DNA from: Rufibacter ruber
GTDB lineage: Bacteria; Bacteroidota; Bacteroidia; Cytophagales; Hymenobacteraceae
Direction: 5' to 3'
NCBI RefSeq assembly: GCF_001647275.1
Contig: NZ_LRMM01000007.1
Location: 1 to 64,000, forward strand
Length of the DNA stretch: 64,000 bases
The notes under the pieces were generated by a model. That model was given only the letters and a program-made list of their open reading frames with translations, was not told the DNA's origin and made no database searches. Positions 1-8,616 of this stretch are shown here, one piece after another (positions within the stretch are counted from its first letter, which is position 1; each line of letters begins with the position of its first letter). The translations under genes and the position numbers were made by a program.

Positions 1-1
1 G

Positions 2-484
2 GCCAACCATTTTCAACCCGCCACTGTTCTGGAACTGGGCACCTCCCTTGGCCTCACCACCGGCTATCTGGGTCTGGCCAGGGAAAAGGCAAACCTCTAC
101 ACCCTGGAGGGATGCCCAGCCATTGCGGCCCAGGCCAGGAGAAACATGCAGTACCTGGGGCTGCAGAACGTGCGGCTGGTGGAAGGCAATATGGACCAGA
201 CGCTGCCCCAAACCCTTGAACAGATAGAGCAGCTGGACTTTGTGTTCTTTGACGGCAACCACCGTCTGGAACCTACTCTCCGCTACTTTGATTTGTGTCT
301 GCCCAAAGCCCATGAAGGCAGCGTCTTCATCTTTGATGACATCTACTGGTCTGCTGAAATGGCCCAAGCCTGGCAAAAAATAAAGCAGCACCCGCAAGTG
401 CTGCTCACAGTAGACCTCTTCTACATGGGCCTCGTTTTCTTCCGGACCAACCAGCCCAAGCAGCATTTCACGCTGCGTTTTTAA
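2..484 (+). CDS. class I SAM-dependent methyltransferase, 3' part only
   Basis: The gene runs in from the left edge; only its last 160 codons are here. The reading frame is open from base 2. The first visible residues form the glycine-rich SAM-binding motif I (VLELGTSLGLTTGYL), followed by an acidic strand end (YTLEG) that would hold the ribose of SAM. Further on, DFVFFDGNHR and FIFDDIYWS resemble the acidic metal or SAM-site loops of the O-methyltransferase-like Methyltransf_24 group. The substrate cannot be read from the sequence. The gene converges on kdsA across a gap holding a long hairpin and a palindromic repeat. Confidence 0.8.
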   Translation, partial: ANHFQPATVLELGTSLGLTTGYLGLAREKANLYTLEGCPAIAAQARRNMQYLGLQNVRLVEGNMDQTLPQTLEQIEQLDFVFFDGNHRLEPTLRYFDLCLPKAHEGSVFIFDDIYWSAEMAQAWQKIKQHPQVLLTVDLFYMGLVFFRTNQPKQHFTLRF

Positions 485-505
485 CTAAATGTCTTTTAAT
501 AAAAA

Positions 506-577
506 TGGCGCAAGCATTTGCTGGTGACCACGCACTCCTTATCAGAAACCCGTGGTCACAAACAAATGCTTGCGCCA
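506..577. terminator. long inverted repeat between convergent genes
   Basis: TGGCGCAAGCATTTG and GTGACCACG are mirrored after a short loop by CGTGGTCAC and CAAATGCTTGCGCCA. The 72-base hairpin lies 21 bases after the methyltransferase stop. It could end transcription from both sides, but there is no clear T run, so it may instead be the remnant of a mobile palindrome. Confidence 0.55.
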
Positions 578-614
578 AAGAAGACACAGAAATAGTATAA
601 AAGAAAAGGATTCC

Positions 615-658
615 CCCTGTTTTGGGGCTGTTTTCAGAAAAACAGCCCCAAAACAGGG
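615..658. repeat. intergenic palindrome, copy 1
   Basis: This near-perfect copy has arms CCCTGTTTTGGGGCTG and CAGCCCCAAAACAGGG around TTTTCAGAAAAA. It sits 8 bases beyond the kdsA stop codon. Confidence 0.85.
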
Positions 659-666
659 ATTCCCCT

Positions 667-1485
667 CTAAAGGATAGCTTCCCTGATTCTTACCAGACGC
701 TCCAGCAGACCTTCCAGGTTAGACAGCTGCAGCATGTTGGCTCCGTCTGACTTGGCAGTGGCGGGCGTTGGGTGCGTTTCAATAAACAAACCGTCTGCGC
801 CAACGGCAATGGCCGCTTTGGCAATGGTCTCAATCAGGGCGGGGCGGCCGCCGGTTACGCCAGAGGTTTGGTTAGGCTGCTGCAAGGAGTGCGTCACATC
901 CATGACCACCGGCACCTGGTTTTCCCGCATGGCCGGAATATTCCGGAAGTCCACCACCAGATCAGAATACCCGAAGCTGTTGCCGCGGTCGGTCAGAATC
1001 ACGTTGTTGTTGCCGGAGTCCCGCACTTTCTCCACGGCAAATTTCATGGACTCCCCAGACAGGAACTGGCCTTTTTTGATGTTCACCACTTTGCCGGTCT
1101 CAGCGGCGGCAATCAACAAGTCTGTCTGGCGGCAGAGGAACGCGGGGATCTGCAGCACATCAACGTACTCGGCGGCCATGGACGCCTCATGGCTCTCATG
1201 GATGTCGGTCACGGTGGGGATCCCGAAGGTCTCGCTCACTTTGGCCAGGATCTTCAGCGCCTTCTCGTCGCCAATGCCGGTGAACGAGTCACGGCGGGAA
1301 CGGTTTGCTTTGCGGTAAGAACCTTTGAAAATCAACGGGATGCGCAGCCGGTTAGAGATTCGCACCAGCTCACCGGCAATCTCCAATGCCATCTCCTCGC
1401 CCTCAATGGCGCACGGGCCCGCCATCAGAAAGAAGTTGCCGCTGTCTGTATGTTGTAGTTTAGGGATGGAAATAGTCATGGTCAA
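667..1485 (-). CDS. kdsA: 3-deoxy-8-phosphooctulonate synthase
   Basis: KdsA condenses phosphoenolpyruvate with arabinose 5-phosphate in the cytoplasm to give Kdo-8-phosphate, the first committed step to the Kdo of the LPS inner core. The 272-residue length is normal. AGPCAIE (residues 22-28) and FKGSYRKANRSR (53-64) are the PEP-binding signatures of the family, and the C-terminal part keeps GADGLFIETHP. Cys25 in AGPC matches the metal-dependent class of KdsA; the E. coli-type metal-independent class has Asn there. The class assignment is inferred from that residue. A start at Met3 is an alternative. The gene appears to be transcribed alone, 160 bases after a co-directional methyltransferase gene. 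Confidence 0.96.
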   Translation of the reverse strand: MTMTISIPKLQHTDSGNFFLMAGPCAIEGEEMALEIAGELVRISNRLRIPLIFKGSYRKANRSRRDSFTGIGDEKALKILAKVSETFGIPTVTDIHESHEASMAAEYVDVLQIPAFLCRQTDLLIAAAETGKVVNIKKGQFLSGESMKFAVEKVRDSGNNNVILTDRGNSFGYSDLVVDFRNIPAMRENQVPVVMDVTHSLQQPNQTSGVTGGRPALIETIAKAAIAVGADGLFIETHPTPATAKSDGANMLQLSNLEGLLERLVRIREAIL

Positions 1486-1525
1486 AATACGTTACGAAGT
1501 TATGGTATGGCAGAAGAGTTAAAAG

Positions 1526-1565
1526 CTGTTTTAGGCCTGTTTTCAGAAAAACAGCCCAAAAACAG
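1526..1565. repeat. intergenic palindrome, copy 2
   Basis: The arms differ slightly (AGGCCTG against CAGCCCA). It lies 40 bases upstream of the kdsA start and 80 bases downstream of the TPMT-like gene, so it separates two co-directional genes. Confidence 0.8.
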
Positions 1566-1644
1566 AAATACCGGCGGCAGCTGTTGTGCCGCTCCCAGTG
1601 GCATGTCTTCGGCCTTTGGCCAAAATTAAGCAAATTCTAGAATC

Positions 1645-2262
1645 TCACGCCAGAAACTGCATGCGCTCCCGCCGCTCCAGCACTATAAACAATTCCCGCC
1701 CCTGTCTAGGTTTGATAGAATTGTAGCAGGGTGCAAAGTGCCTGAACCTGAAATACGGCTCAAAATACGCCTGGTACTCCAGAGCGGTTCCGCCGTAAGG
1801 TGGCCCCTCTTTCTCAAATTCCTTAGAAAAAAGAACCCCAGCCAGCTTACCGTCAGGTACCAGTAAATCAAACACCTGGCGGGCATACTGCGCACGCCGG
1901 CTTCTGGGCAGGGCGCAGAAGAAGGTCTGCTCCAATACCAAATCAAACCGGTGCGGCGTTATGGAAAAGAAATCCTGCCGCAGGAGGTGCTCCCGCGGGA
2001 AGTCAGGCACCCGGCGCTGAAAGTTGGCCAAGGGCTCAGCCGCAAAGTCCAGCAGGAAGACCTGCGTGAACCCCTGCTGGTGCAGATACTCGGCTTCGTA
2101 ACCATTTCCGCCGCCCGCCAGTAAGATACGCTGGTCTTTGCGGGTGAGCTGGTCAATGTACGCCTTGAGCGGTTCAGTGGCGGCCCCCACGTCCCACTGG
2201 GTCTGGTTTTGCCGGTACCGGTTTGCCCAGTAGGCCTCATTTAAGTCTTGTTCTGTAGGCAT
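1645..2262 (-). CDS. TPMT-family SAM-dependent methyltransferase
   Basis: The protein (205 residues from this start) matches the layout of the thiopurine S-methyltransferase family. An N-terminal LNEAYWANRYRQNQTQWDVG segment is followed by a SAM-binding loop ILLAGGGNGYEAEYL, an acidic strand end (FLLDFA), EQTFFCAL and GPPYGG. Bacterial members methylate sulfur, selenium or tellurium compounds or small metabolites; the substrate here is unknown. The frame stays open further upstream to 2361, but those 33 extra residues are unlike the family and would overlap the divergent promoter region, so the Met at 2262 is preferred. Confidence 0.85.
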   Translation of the reverse strand: MPTEQDLNEAYWANRYRQNQTQWDVGAATEPLKAYIDQLTRKDQRILLAGGGNGYEAEYLHQQGFTQVFLLDFAAEPLANFQRRVPDFPREHLLRQDFFSITPHRFDLVLEQTFFCALPRSRRAQYARQVFDLLVPDGKLAGVLFSKEFEKEGPPYGGTALEYQAYFEPYFRFRHFAPCYNSIKPRQGRELFIVLERRERMQFLA

Positions 2263-2368
2263 GGCCCCAAGGAAGTATTTTAACCCGTTATTTGCAAAGG
2301 ATAGATAGAACCGTATTTTTGTAAGAATACGAAATGGCGGAAATCCATTCACCAACCCCAATTACCCA

Positions 2369-3310
2369 ATGGCAACCGAAACACCCGAAAAGGACAGCAA
2401 CCGCAAACTCTTAGTGGTAGGCCTTATTATTGTACTGCTCAGCATCAATGGTATTCTCATTTACATGCAGCAGCAGAAGACGCAGGAGAGTGAGGAGCAG
2501 AAGGAAATTATTAAAGTAAAGAATACCGAACTGGAGAACCAGATCAAAGTCTATGAAGCCCTCAAGGCTGATTTTGAGCGCCAGAGCAACGAACTGAGGT
2601 CCCTGGGCCTGGCCAATGACTCCCTGGAAACCCGCATAGCCGCTATTAACTCTGACCTGGCCCAGCTCCGGTCTTTCCGGAACAGCTCGTTCACCATTGC
2701 TGACCAGAAACGTTTCCAGCAGCGGGCGCAGAACCTGGAAGTGGCCCTCCGGAAAAAGGACGAGGAGATGGCCAAGCTGCAGGAGGCCAATGAGGAGCTT
2801 TTCACCGAGGTGACGGGCCTGAAGACCACCCAGAACAAGCTGTCTGACTCCATCAGCAGAATTTCTTCTACCAACAAGGAACTGGAGGAAAAAGTAGCCC
2901 TGGCCTCAAAGCTGGAGGCCCAGCATATTCAGGTGACCATCCTGAATGACAAAGGCAAAGAGAAAGAAGACGATGACGAGGAGTACAAAGCCAAGCGCGT
3001 AGACAAGATCAAATTCACGTTCAGGCTTGGCAGAAACGAGGTGGCGCCCAAGGAAAACAAGGAGATCATGATGCGTCTGATTGAGCCAGACGGCTCTGCC
3101 CTCTACAACCTGGCCACCGGTTCTGGAACATTTGAGTACGAAGGCAAAGAGATTTTCTACACGAGCAAACGTGACGTGGTCTTTGACAACTCACAGCAGC
3201 AGGTCACGTTCCTGTACTCCAAAGGCAGCCCGTACAAGACCGGCAAACATACCGTTGAATTCTACTCAGGCGGCTACCTTATTGGTACGTCCTCTTTCAC
3301 GCTGAAATAA
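2369..3310 (+). CDS. membrane-anchored coiled-coil protein, function unknown
   Basis: This 313-residue protein has a short charged N-terminus, one hydrophobic segment at about residues 14-32 (LLVVGLIIVLLSINGILIYM) and then a long heptad-rich coiled coil to about residue 190. A charged hinge (KEKEDDDEE) leads to a probable beta-rich C-terminal domain ending in YLIGTSSFTLK. It should be held in the inner membrane with most of its mass in the periplasm, though orientation is inferred. I recognise no named family. The gene is divergent from the TPMT-like gene and ends in a strong terminator. Confidence 0.85.
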   Translation: MATETPEKDSNRKLLVVGLIIVLLSINGILIYMQQQKTQESEEQKEIIKVKNTELENQIKVYEALKADFERQSNELRSLGLANDSLETRIAAINSDLAQLRSFRNSSFTIADQKRFQQRAQNLEVALRKKDEEMAKLQEANEELFTEVTGLKTTQNKLSDSISRISSTNKELEEKVALASKLEAQHIQVTILNDKGKEKEDDDEEYKAKRVDKIKFTFRLGRNEVAPKENKEIMMRLIEPDGSALYNLATGSGTFEYEGKEIFYTSKRDVVFDNSQQQVTFLYSKGSPYKTGKHTVEFYSGGYLIGTSSFTLK

Positions 3311-3330
3311 CCGTTTTAGCCCTGTTTTTC

Positions 3331-3374
3331 AAAAAGAAGCCCGGAAACGCAAAATGTTTCCGGGCTTCTTTTTT
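3331..3374 (+). terminator. intrinsic terminator merged with a palindromic repeat
   Basis: AAGAAGCCCGGAAAC pairs with GTTTCCGGGCTTC and is followed by a T run. The left part (from 3312, GTTTTAGCCCTGTTTTTC) resembles one arm of the intergenic palindrome, so the terminator seems to have been built on, or mixed with, a repeat copy. Confidence 0.8.
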
Positions 3375-3641
3375 GAATACGTATTGCGGGAAGGGGTGAA
3401 CGGGGTTTAACCGGCAAGCTGTCAATGAAGCTGTCTCTGGTTTTTCCTGGTTGAATGGATAGTGACGAATCATGGCGTGGCACCTGCGCGAGTGTTTGAC
3501 TGCATTTTGAAGCTACTTTCGCAAAAACAGCCCGGAAACAGCGGCTTCGCTTCCCATAATGCACAAGCCCACGCTGGCGCCATAACCTGAATATAAAACG
3601 CTACACTGCTTCAAGGTTAAAATACGCTGTTGTTGATGTCT

Positions 3642-3705
3642 CCTGTAAATAAATGGCTGGCGGGTAAGAAGAACGTTTCTTACCCGCCAGCCATTTCCTT
3701 ACAGG
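3642..3705. terminator. 64-base near-perfect hairpin
   Basis: CCTGTAAATAAATGGCTGG and GCGGGTAAGAA are mirrored around GAACG to CCATTTCCTTACAGG. It lies in the 690-base gap between the coiled-coil gene and cphA and could have been the original cphA terminator before a MITE-like element landed in between. Confidence 0.55.
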
Positions 3706-3740
3706 CGGACAATACAGGGATTTTGACAGGATTACCTATT

Positions 3741-3782
3741 CCTGTTTTTAGCCTGTTTTTCACAAAACAGCCCAAAAACAGG
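3741..3782. repeat. intergenic palindrome, copy 3
   Basis: CCTGTTTTTAGCCTG and CAGCCCAAAAACAGG flank TTTTTCACAAAA. It lies 28 bases from the left end of MITE copy A. Confidence 0.8.
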
Positions 3783-3810
3783 AAATATGATTTGAGCACA
3801 TGCTTACATT

Positions 3811-3976
3811 TAAGAGCCTGATTAAACTTGTCTTTTGTACTTATAAATGGCAACAAAAAGAACCTGAGCTGGCCATTTTCTCGCGCCGTAGCGCTGCTAG
3901 GCCGCTCAAAAATCGCTTCGCCATAACCTTTTGCACCCATTTTTCGCCAGAAGACCAAAATTTAAACAAGCTCTAA
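3811..3976. mobile_element. MITE-like element, copy A (166 bp)
   Basis: The ends are inverted repeats (TAAGAGCCTGATTAAAC at the left; the right end reads TTTAGAGCTTGTTTAAA on the other strand). The interior aligns base by base with copies B and C (AAAAGAACC, then GCTGCT..GCTCAA, then TTCGC). It carries no credible gene. It lies 24 bases after the cphA stop codon. Confidence 0.75.
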
Positions 3977-3999
3977 AGATTACCCCATGCCTCCACTCA

Positions 4000-6630
4000 C
4001 TAATCTACCAAGACCCTCCGGTCTTGGATTACCTTGAAGTTTTCAATGAGTTTGATGGCTTCTGAGATGTCTTCTGAGAAGATGGTGATGAAGGAGTTAC
4101 GCTCAGCATGCTCCAGCGCGTAGGCAATAGCACTCATCTCCTGCTGAATGATGCGGTACGGTTTCTCAGGGTCTACCTGCATAATGCCGTTGATCACGTG
4201 TTTATTGATTTCATCACCGGTTCTGCCCCGCAGGTCCTTGTCTAGGCGTATGATCACCTCATCAAACATCTGGGCCGCCAGTTTCCCCAGCTCTACCATG
4301 TCTTCATCCCGCCGGTCCCCTACCCCGGCAATGATCCCAACTTTTTTACGGGCGTCTACATTCTCCAGGAATTCAGCAATGCCTTTCATGCCGGCGGGGT
4401 TGTGGGCATAGTCCACCAGCACCTCAAAGGTGGGGAACTTGAAGAGGTTCATGCGGCCCGGGGTCTTGGTGGGGGAAGGAATAAAGGTTCTCAGCGCGGT
4501 CTTGATCTCACTGATCTCAAAATGGGACAAATACCCCGCCAGGGTGGCCGCCAGTACGTTTTCAATGTTAAACCTGGCCCTGCCGCCAAACGTCAATGGG
4601 ATGTCTGCCACGCGGTCAACCCGTATTTTATAGGTGTTCTTGAAGATGGAAATGAAGCCGTTCTCAAAGACGGCGGCAATGCCGCCTTTGGCCACATGCT
4701 TGAGAATGCGCGGGTTGTTTTCGTCCATGCTGAAGAAAGCCACCTTTGCCTCTACCTCTTTGGCCATCTCGTACACCAGGTCATCATCTGCGTTTAGAAT
4801 GGCGTAGCCGTCTTTGCTCACACTCTTGGGAACGACGGCCTTCACCTTGGCCATGTCTTCTAAGGTGTAAATATCGCGCAGCCCCAGATGGTCTTCGGCC
4901 ACATTGGTTACTATGCCAATGTCACAGTTCTGGAAGCCCAGGCCCGAGCGTAGCATTCCGCCGCGGGCGCACTCCAGCACCGCAAAATTGACCGTTGGGT
5001 CCCGCAACACAAACTCTGTGCTCTTTGCCCCGGTGGTATCCCCTTTCTGGAGCATCTTGTCCTGTATGTAGATGCCGTCTGTGGTGGTGAAGCCTACGTG
5101 GTAGCCTTTTGATTTCACCAGGTGGGCAATTAAACGGGAGGTGGTGGTTTTCCCGTTGGTTCCAGTCACGGCAATGATGGGAATGCGCGAAGGGCAATCA
5201 CGGGGAAACAGCATGTCAATGACCGGTTCTGCCACGTTGCGCGGCAGACCATCTGTTGGTGAGATGTGCATTCTGAACCCAGGGGCCGCATTAACCTCTA
5301 TCACAGCCCCACGGGCCTCTGGCAACGGTATGGCTATGTCTGAGGTAACCACGTCAATGCCGCAGATGTCCAACCCAATGGTGCCGGCAATGCGTTCCGC
5401 CATTAAAATGTTGTAGGGGTCTACCAGATCTGTGACGTCAGTGGCGGTGCCTCCGGTAGAAAGGTTGGCCGTGCTCTTCAGCATCAGTTCCTCCCCTTCC
5501 GCGAGGATAGTTTTGAGGGTGTAGCCCTTCTTTTCCAGAATGCCTTTGGTGTCTTTGTCAACGGTTATTCTGGTAAGCACTTTTTCATGCCCCACGCCCC
5601 GTCTTGGGTCACTGTTTACTTTATTGATCAGTTCCTGTACGGTAGAGACACCGTCTCCTACCACCATGGCGGGCGTGCGTTTGGCGGCGGCCACAAACTT
5701 CTTGTTGATGACCAGCATCCGGAAGTCATAGCCTTCAATGAACTGCTCTACAATCACGGCATCAGAGTATTTCTGCGCCATCTTGAAACCGGCAATGGCC
5801 TCGGCCCAGGACCTGAGGTTGATACCGGCCCCCTTGCCGTGGTTGCCGTCTAAGGGTTTGGTCACAATTGGGTAACCCAGGTACTCTACCGCCTCCTTCA
5901 GTTCATCTACAGAATACACTATCTCCCCTTTGGGCACCGGTACCCCGGCTTCCCGCAGCATGTCTTTGGTGGCGCTCTTGTCACCGGCAATCTCAGTGGC
6001 GAAGGCGGCGGTACGGCAGGTCATGGTGGCCTGAATGCGCTTCTGGTGCACCCCATACCCCAACTGGATGAGGGAATGCTTGTTGAGCCTGATGTAAGGA
6101 ATACCGCGGGCTACGGCCTCTGAGACAATTGAATAGGTACTGGGGCCAATGTGCTCATCTTCCCGTATCTCATGCAGTTCCAGTACATCTGGTTGAATGT
6201 CATACTGCTCCCCTTTTGCCAGTGCCGTCACCACGCGTATGGCCGCCTCTGCGGCATATTCACCGGCTTTTTCTTCCTGGTAAGAGAACACCACGTACTC
6301 AAACCCCGGCTGCGGGGCCGGATAAGACCGCCCAAACCCGCACTCCATCCCCCCTAAGGTCTGCAGTTCCAGCGCCACGTGCTCTACCACATTGCTTAAC
6401 GGCACGCCCTCTTCCCGTACCCGCTTTAAGTAGCCGCCCTCCTGCCCCTCCGTACTGCGGTGCTCTACCATACCGGGGAACATTTCTTCCAGCCGCTGCG
6501 CAAAATCTGGGATCTGGGCGGTAGAAACACCAGCATAGTCTCCCATGTCCAGCTTGAGCACAATAATCTTCGGGTGTTTAACTGACCAAAAGTTTGGTCC
6601 GCGCATGATGCGCAATTCAGCGATTTTCAT
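4000..6630 (-). CDS. cphA: cyanophycin synthetase
   Basis: CphA polymerises aspartate and arginine with ATP into cyanophycin, a granular nitrogen, carbon and energy store in the cytoplasm. The 876 residues match full-length family members. The N-terminal domain begins MKIAELRIMRGPNFWS. The ATP-grasp domain (about 215-470) includes KPLDGNHGKGAGIN and VEQFIEGYDFR and adds aspartate. The Mur-ligase-like domain has P-loop TGTNGKTTTS near residue 489, ECARGGMLRSGLG, NVAEDHLG and DYAHNPAG, and adds arginine. All three domains look intact. cphB lies 41 bases upstream on the same strand, so the pair is probably one operon. The 3' flank has been invaded by a MITE-like element. Confidence 0.95.
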   Translation of the reverse strand: MKIAELRIMRGPNFWSVKHPKIIVLKLDMGDYAGVSTAQIPDFAQRLEEMFPGMVEHRSTEGQEGGYLKRVREEGVPLSNVVEHVALELQTLGGMECGFGRSYPAPQPGFEYVVFSYQEEKAGEYAAEAAIRVVTALAKGEQYDIQPDVLELHEIREDEHIGPSTYSIVSEAVARGIPYIRLNKHSLIQLGYGVHQKRIQATMTCRTAAFATEIAGDKSATKDMLREAGVPVPKGEIVYSVDELKEAVEYLGYPIVTKPLDGNHGKGAGINLRSWAEAIAGFKMAQKYSDAVIVEQFIEGYDFRMLVINKKFVAAAKRTPAMVVGDGVSTVQELINKVNSDPRRGVGHEKVLTRITVDKDTKGILEKKGYTLKTILAEGEELMLKSTANLSTGGTATDVTDLVDPYNILMAERIAGTIGLDICGIDVVTSDIAIPLPEARGAVIEVNAAPGFRMHISPTDGLPRNVAEPVIDMLFPRDCPSRIPIIAVTGTNGKTTTSRLIAHLVKSKGYHVGFTTTDGIYIQDKMLQKGDTTGAKSTEFVLRDPTVNFAVLECARGGMLRSGLGFQNCDIGIVTNVAEDHLGLRDIYTLEDMAKVKAVVPKSVSKDGYAILNADDDLVYEMAKEVEAKVAFFSMDENNPRILKHVAKGGIAAVFENGFISIFKNTYKIRVDRVADIPLTFGGRARFNIENVLAATLAGYLSHFEISEIKTALRTFIPSPTKTPGRMNLFKFPTFEVLVDYAHNPAGMKGIAEFLENVDARKKVGIIAGVGDRRDEDMVELGKLAAQMFDEVIIRLDKDLRGRTGDEINKHVINGIMQVDPEKPYRIIQQEMSAIAYALEHAERNSFITIFSEDISEAIKLIENFKVIQDRRVLVD

Positions 6631-6671
6631 AAATCTTGAAACTCAAAAGATAGAATTCAGTGAGAGTTGTG

Positions 6672-7559
6672 TTAAAAAATTTCCATGGTATACGTGTCTC
6701 CTTTGCCTAGCAAATTGACTTTAAGGTCTCTGATGGTGACTGGAACGCCTTCCTCCACCTTGTATATGTTGGTTGCTGTGCTGCTGCGGCCGTCTACAAT
6801 CACCACCAAACCGCTTCCTATCACCTCTATTTCCCGCCCCTTCTTTACCACAATGCCGGTGTCTTCTTCCAGGCCAATGCCTATAAACGTGGGGTTGGTG
6901 GCAATCATTTGGGCCATTCTCACCATGCGCCCCCGGGCAATGAAGTGCGTGTCAATGGCGGCGTCATTGATCAGCTCCAGGCCGGCCGTTATGCTCACAG
7001 AGCCTTTGATGAAACCGCCGCCGCTCATGCCCTGGTAAATCATCTGGGTAGACATAGCGGCCGCACCGGCACTGGTGCCTGCTACTACCAGCTTCTCTTT
7101 GAAATAGCGCTCTTTGATCAGGCGCATGATCTCTGTACCGCCAAAGATGGCCGTGAGCCGAAGCTGGTCGCCCCCGGTGAACATGACGCCCGCCGCTTTC
7201 CTGATCATATCCAGGTGCTCCTCCTTGCAGGAGTCTTCGCGGGAGCGTATGTCCAGCACCTGTACGTTGTTTACTTTTAGATTATTAAAGACCTTCACGT
7301 AATCCTGCCCCACCTCTTCTGGTAGGGAGGAGGCCGTAGGAATGACTACGATCAAGGGATTCTTGCCTTCCAGCTCTTGCACAAACCGTTCAAGAATCTC
7401 ATTTCTCACAAAATTCAGGTTCTCCTTACTGGTTGAACCAGTTTCCGGTTCTTCTCCTTTATTCTCACGTCCGCCAATGGCGATCAAGGTGCCGTTGGGA
7501 ATCCTGTACTCAAATGACGGAAGCGGTTTTTCTTCCTGGCCGGTGTTTTTCTCACTCAT
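6672..7559 (-). CDS. cphB: cyanophycinase
   Basis: Cyanophycinase is a cytoplasmic serine exopeptidase (family S51) that cuts cyanophycin into beta-Asp-Arg dipeptides. The nucleophile elbow GTSAG (residues 161-165, Ser163) and FTGGDQ (127-132), a conserved substrate-pocket loop, are both present. IDTHFIARGRMVRM supplies the expected conserved His-Arg region. The length of 295 residues is usual. The first 45 residues carry a hydrophilic extension (KGEEPETGSTSKEN). The gene lies upstream of cphA in the same direction. No isoaspartyl dipeptidase gene is visible nearby, so the last step of breakdown must be coded elsewhere. Confidence 0.94.
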   Translation of the reverse strand: MSEKNTGQEEKPLPSFEYRIPNGTLIAIGGRENKGEEPETGSTSKENLNFVRNEILERFVQELEGKNPLIVVIPTASSLPEEVGQDYVKVFNNLKVNNVQVLDIRSREDSCKEEHLDMIRKAAGVMFTGGDQLRLTAIFGGTEIMRLIKERYFKEKLVVAGTSAGAAAMSTQMIYQGMSGGGFIKGSVSITAGLELINDAAIDTHFIARGRMVRMAQMIATNPTFIGIGLEEDTGIVVKKGREIEVIGSGLVVIVDGRSSTATNIYKVEEGVPVTIRDLKVNLLGKGDTYTMEIF

Positions 7560-7723
7560 GCAGTGTCAGCGTTCTAATGGGGGTACTTAGTTGCTTTTGC
7601 CTGTAAAGCTCTGACAACCAATTAAGTTTAAGAATTTATCAATTCAATACAGGCAGATGCTTCAAAAAGCATCACATTGCTAATAGATGTTCGGCTTACG
7701 TAGATTTTTGGCAAAAGATTTGG

Positions 7724-7753
7724 CGAAAATACAGATATGATAGTTGCCGCAAA
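7724..7753 (-). promoter_or_regulatory. probable promoter of cphB-cphA
   Basis: On the minus strand TTTG is followed after 18 bases by TATTTTCG, close to the Bacteroidota vegetative consensus TTTG-N19-TAnnTTTG. It would give a leader of about 155 bases, in which GATGC and GCATC (7651-7669) can form a small hairpin. Confidence 0.5.
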
Positions 7754-7952
7754 CCCTTCCTGCGGAAACTACTTAACCCACAGCTGACAGGTAGGTAACG
7801 AACCCTGCCTTACGGGAAAACATGGGGAGAGGAAGGCAATACCGGCGGCTAAAATCATCTGGAAAGGTGCCAGGGAAAGGAACCCTCAAAAAAGCGTAAA
7901 CCCCATAGCCTGCATAGATCAACAGCCAGCTGCGTACCGGGCAAGGAGACTC

Positions 7953-8118
7953 TTAAAGCTTGTATTAATTTGTTTTTTAAGCTGCAAACGGGTATCGAAA
8001 GAACCTGTCTTCACCTTTTTATCGCACCATAACGCTACTATGCTGCTCAATAAACGATTTGCCAGAACCCTTCGCTCCCCGTTTTCGCTTGCAAAATCAA
8101 AATGTAAACAAGCTCTTA
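7953..8118. mobile_element. MITE-like element, copy B (166 bp)
   Basis: It is the same length as copies A and C, with left end TTAAAGCTTGTATTAATTTG and right end ATGTAAACAAGCTCTTA. The interior reads CTGCAAACGGGTA and CGCTCCCCGTTTTCGC, mirrored and shared with copy C. It fills part of the gap between cphB and tRNA-Cys. Confidence 0.75.
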
Positions 8119-8177
8119 GCAACAAGCGGAGAAGGGCGCTTGAGAGATTTATTTCCTGTTTGAGAACCTGTAAAAAC

Positions 8178-8213
8178 GAAAACCCCGCTTCAGGTAATAC
8201 CTGAGCGGGGTTT
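8178..8213 (-). terminator. terminator of tRNA-Cys
   Basis: AAACCCCGCTCAGG and CCTGAAGCGGGGTTT pair on the minus strand and are followed by TTCGTTTTT. It begins 14 bases beyond the tRNA 3' end. Confidence 0.75.
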
Positions 8214-8226
8214 CTGTCCTTAGTTG

Positions 8227-8297
8227 AGGTAACGAGCGGATTCGAACCGCTGTACGAGCTTTTGCAGAGCTCTGCCTAGCCACTCGGCCACGTTACC
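8227..8297 (-). tRNA. tRNA-Cys (GCA)
   Basis: The minus strand folds as a 71-base cloverleaf. The acceptor stem pairs GGTAACG with CGTTACC and has U at the discriminator position, as expected for tRNA-Cys. The D arm is GCCGAGTGGCTAGGC, the anticodon loop TCTGCAA with anticodon GCA, and the T arm contains GGTTCGAATCC. The CCA end is not encoded. Confidence 0.96.
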
Positions 8298-8310
8298 GTG
8301 ATTGGGAGTG

Positions 8311-8342
8311 CAAATATAGCCACTTTCTATTACTGCGCCAAT
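8311..8342 (-). promoter_or_regulatory. promoter of tRNA-Cys
   Basis: On the minus strand ATTG is followed after 20 bases by TATATTTG, an exact TAnnTTTG box, ending 14 bases before the tRNA 5' end. This is one of the clearest Bacteroidota-type promoters in the window. Confidence 0.65.
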
Positions 8343-8614
8343 TTTATGGCATTTTTTTAACGGTTTCCCCGGGCGCAGAAGGCTTCTGGCTCCTTAAATC
8401 ACATGGAATCAAAGAGATAAGAAGCTAATTTTTTTTGGCTATACCTGGCTAAGTGCTTTGCTAAAGGAGGAAACCGTCTTTCTCTAATGCTGCCTTCTTA
8501 CCATCAGCCTGTACAGAAGAGGCTTCCCTCCTTCCCAATCTGCCTTTCTGAGTTCAATTTTAGAAACTGCTGGAATTGCAACGGGCTAAATGAAAGCTGG
8601 AGGCTGCAGGGGGG
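8343..8614. other. gap without a recognised gene
   Basis: Between the tRNA promoter and the rpsA terminator I see no credible gene. The open frame beginning at 8487 runs through the terminator into rpsA antisense and has no family likeness. Confidence 0.6.
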
Positions 8615-8616
8615 CA

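Noticed and set aside
734-1458. Long plus-strand frames opposite kdsA (194 and 228 codons)
   Set aside because: They are antisense shadows of a fully conserved gene and resemble no family.
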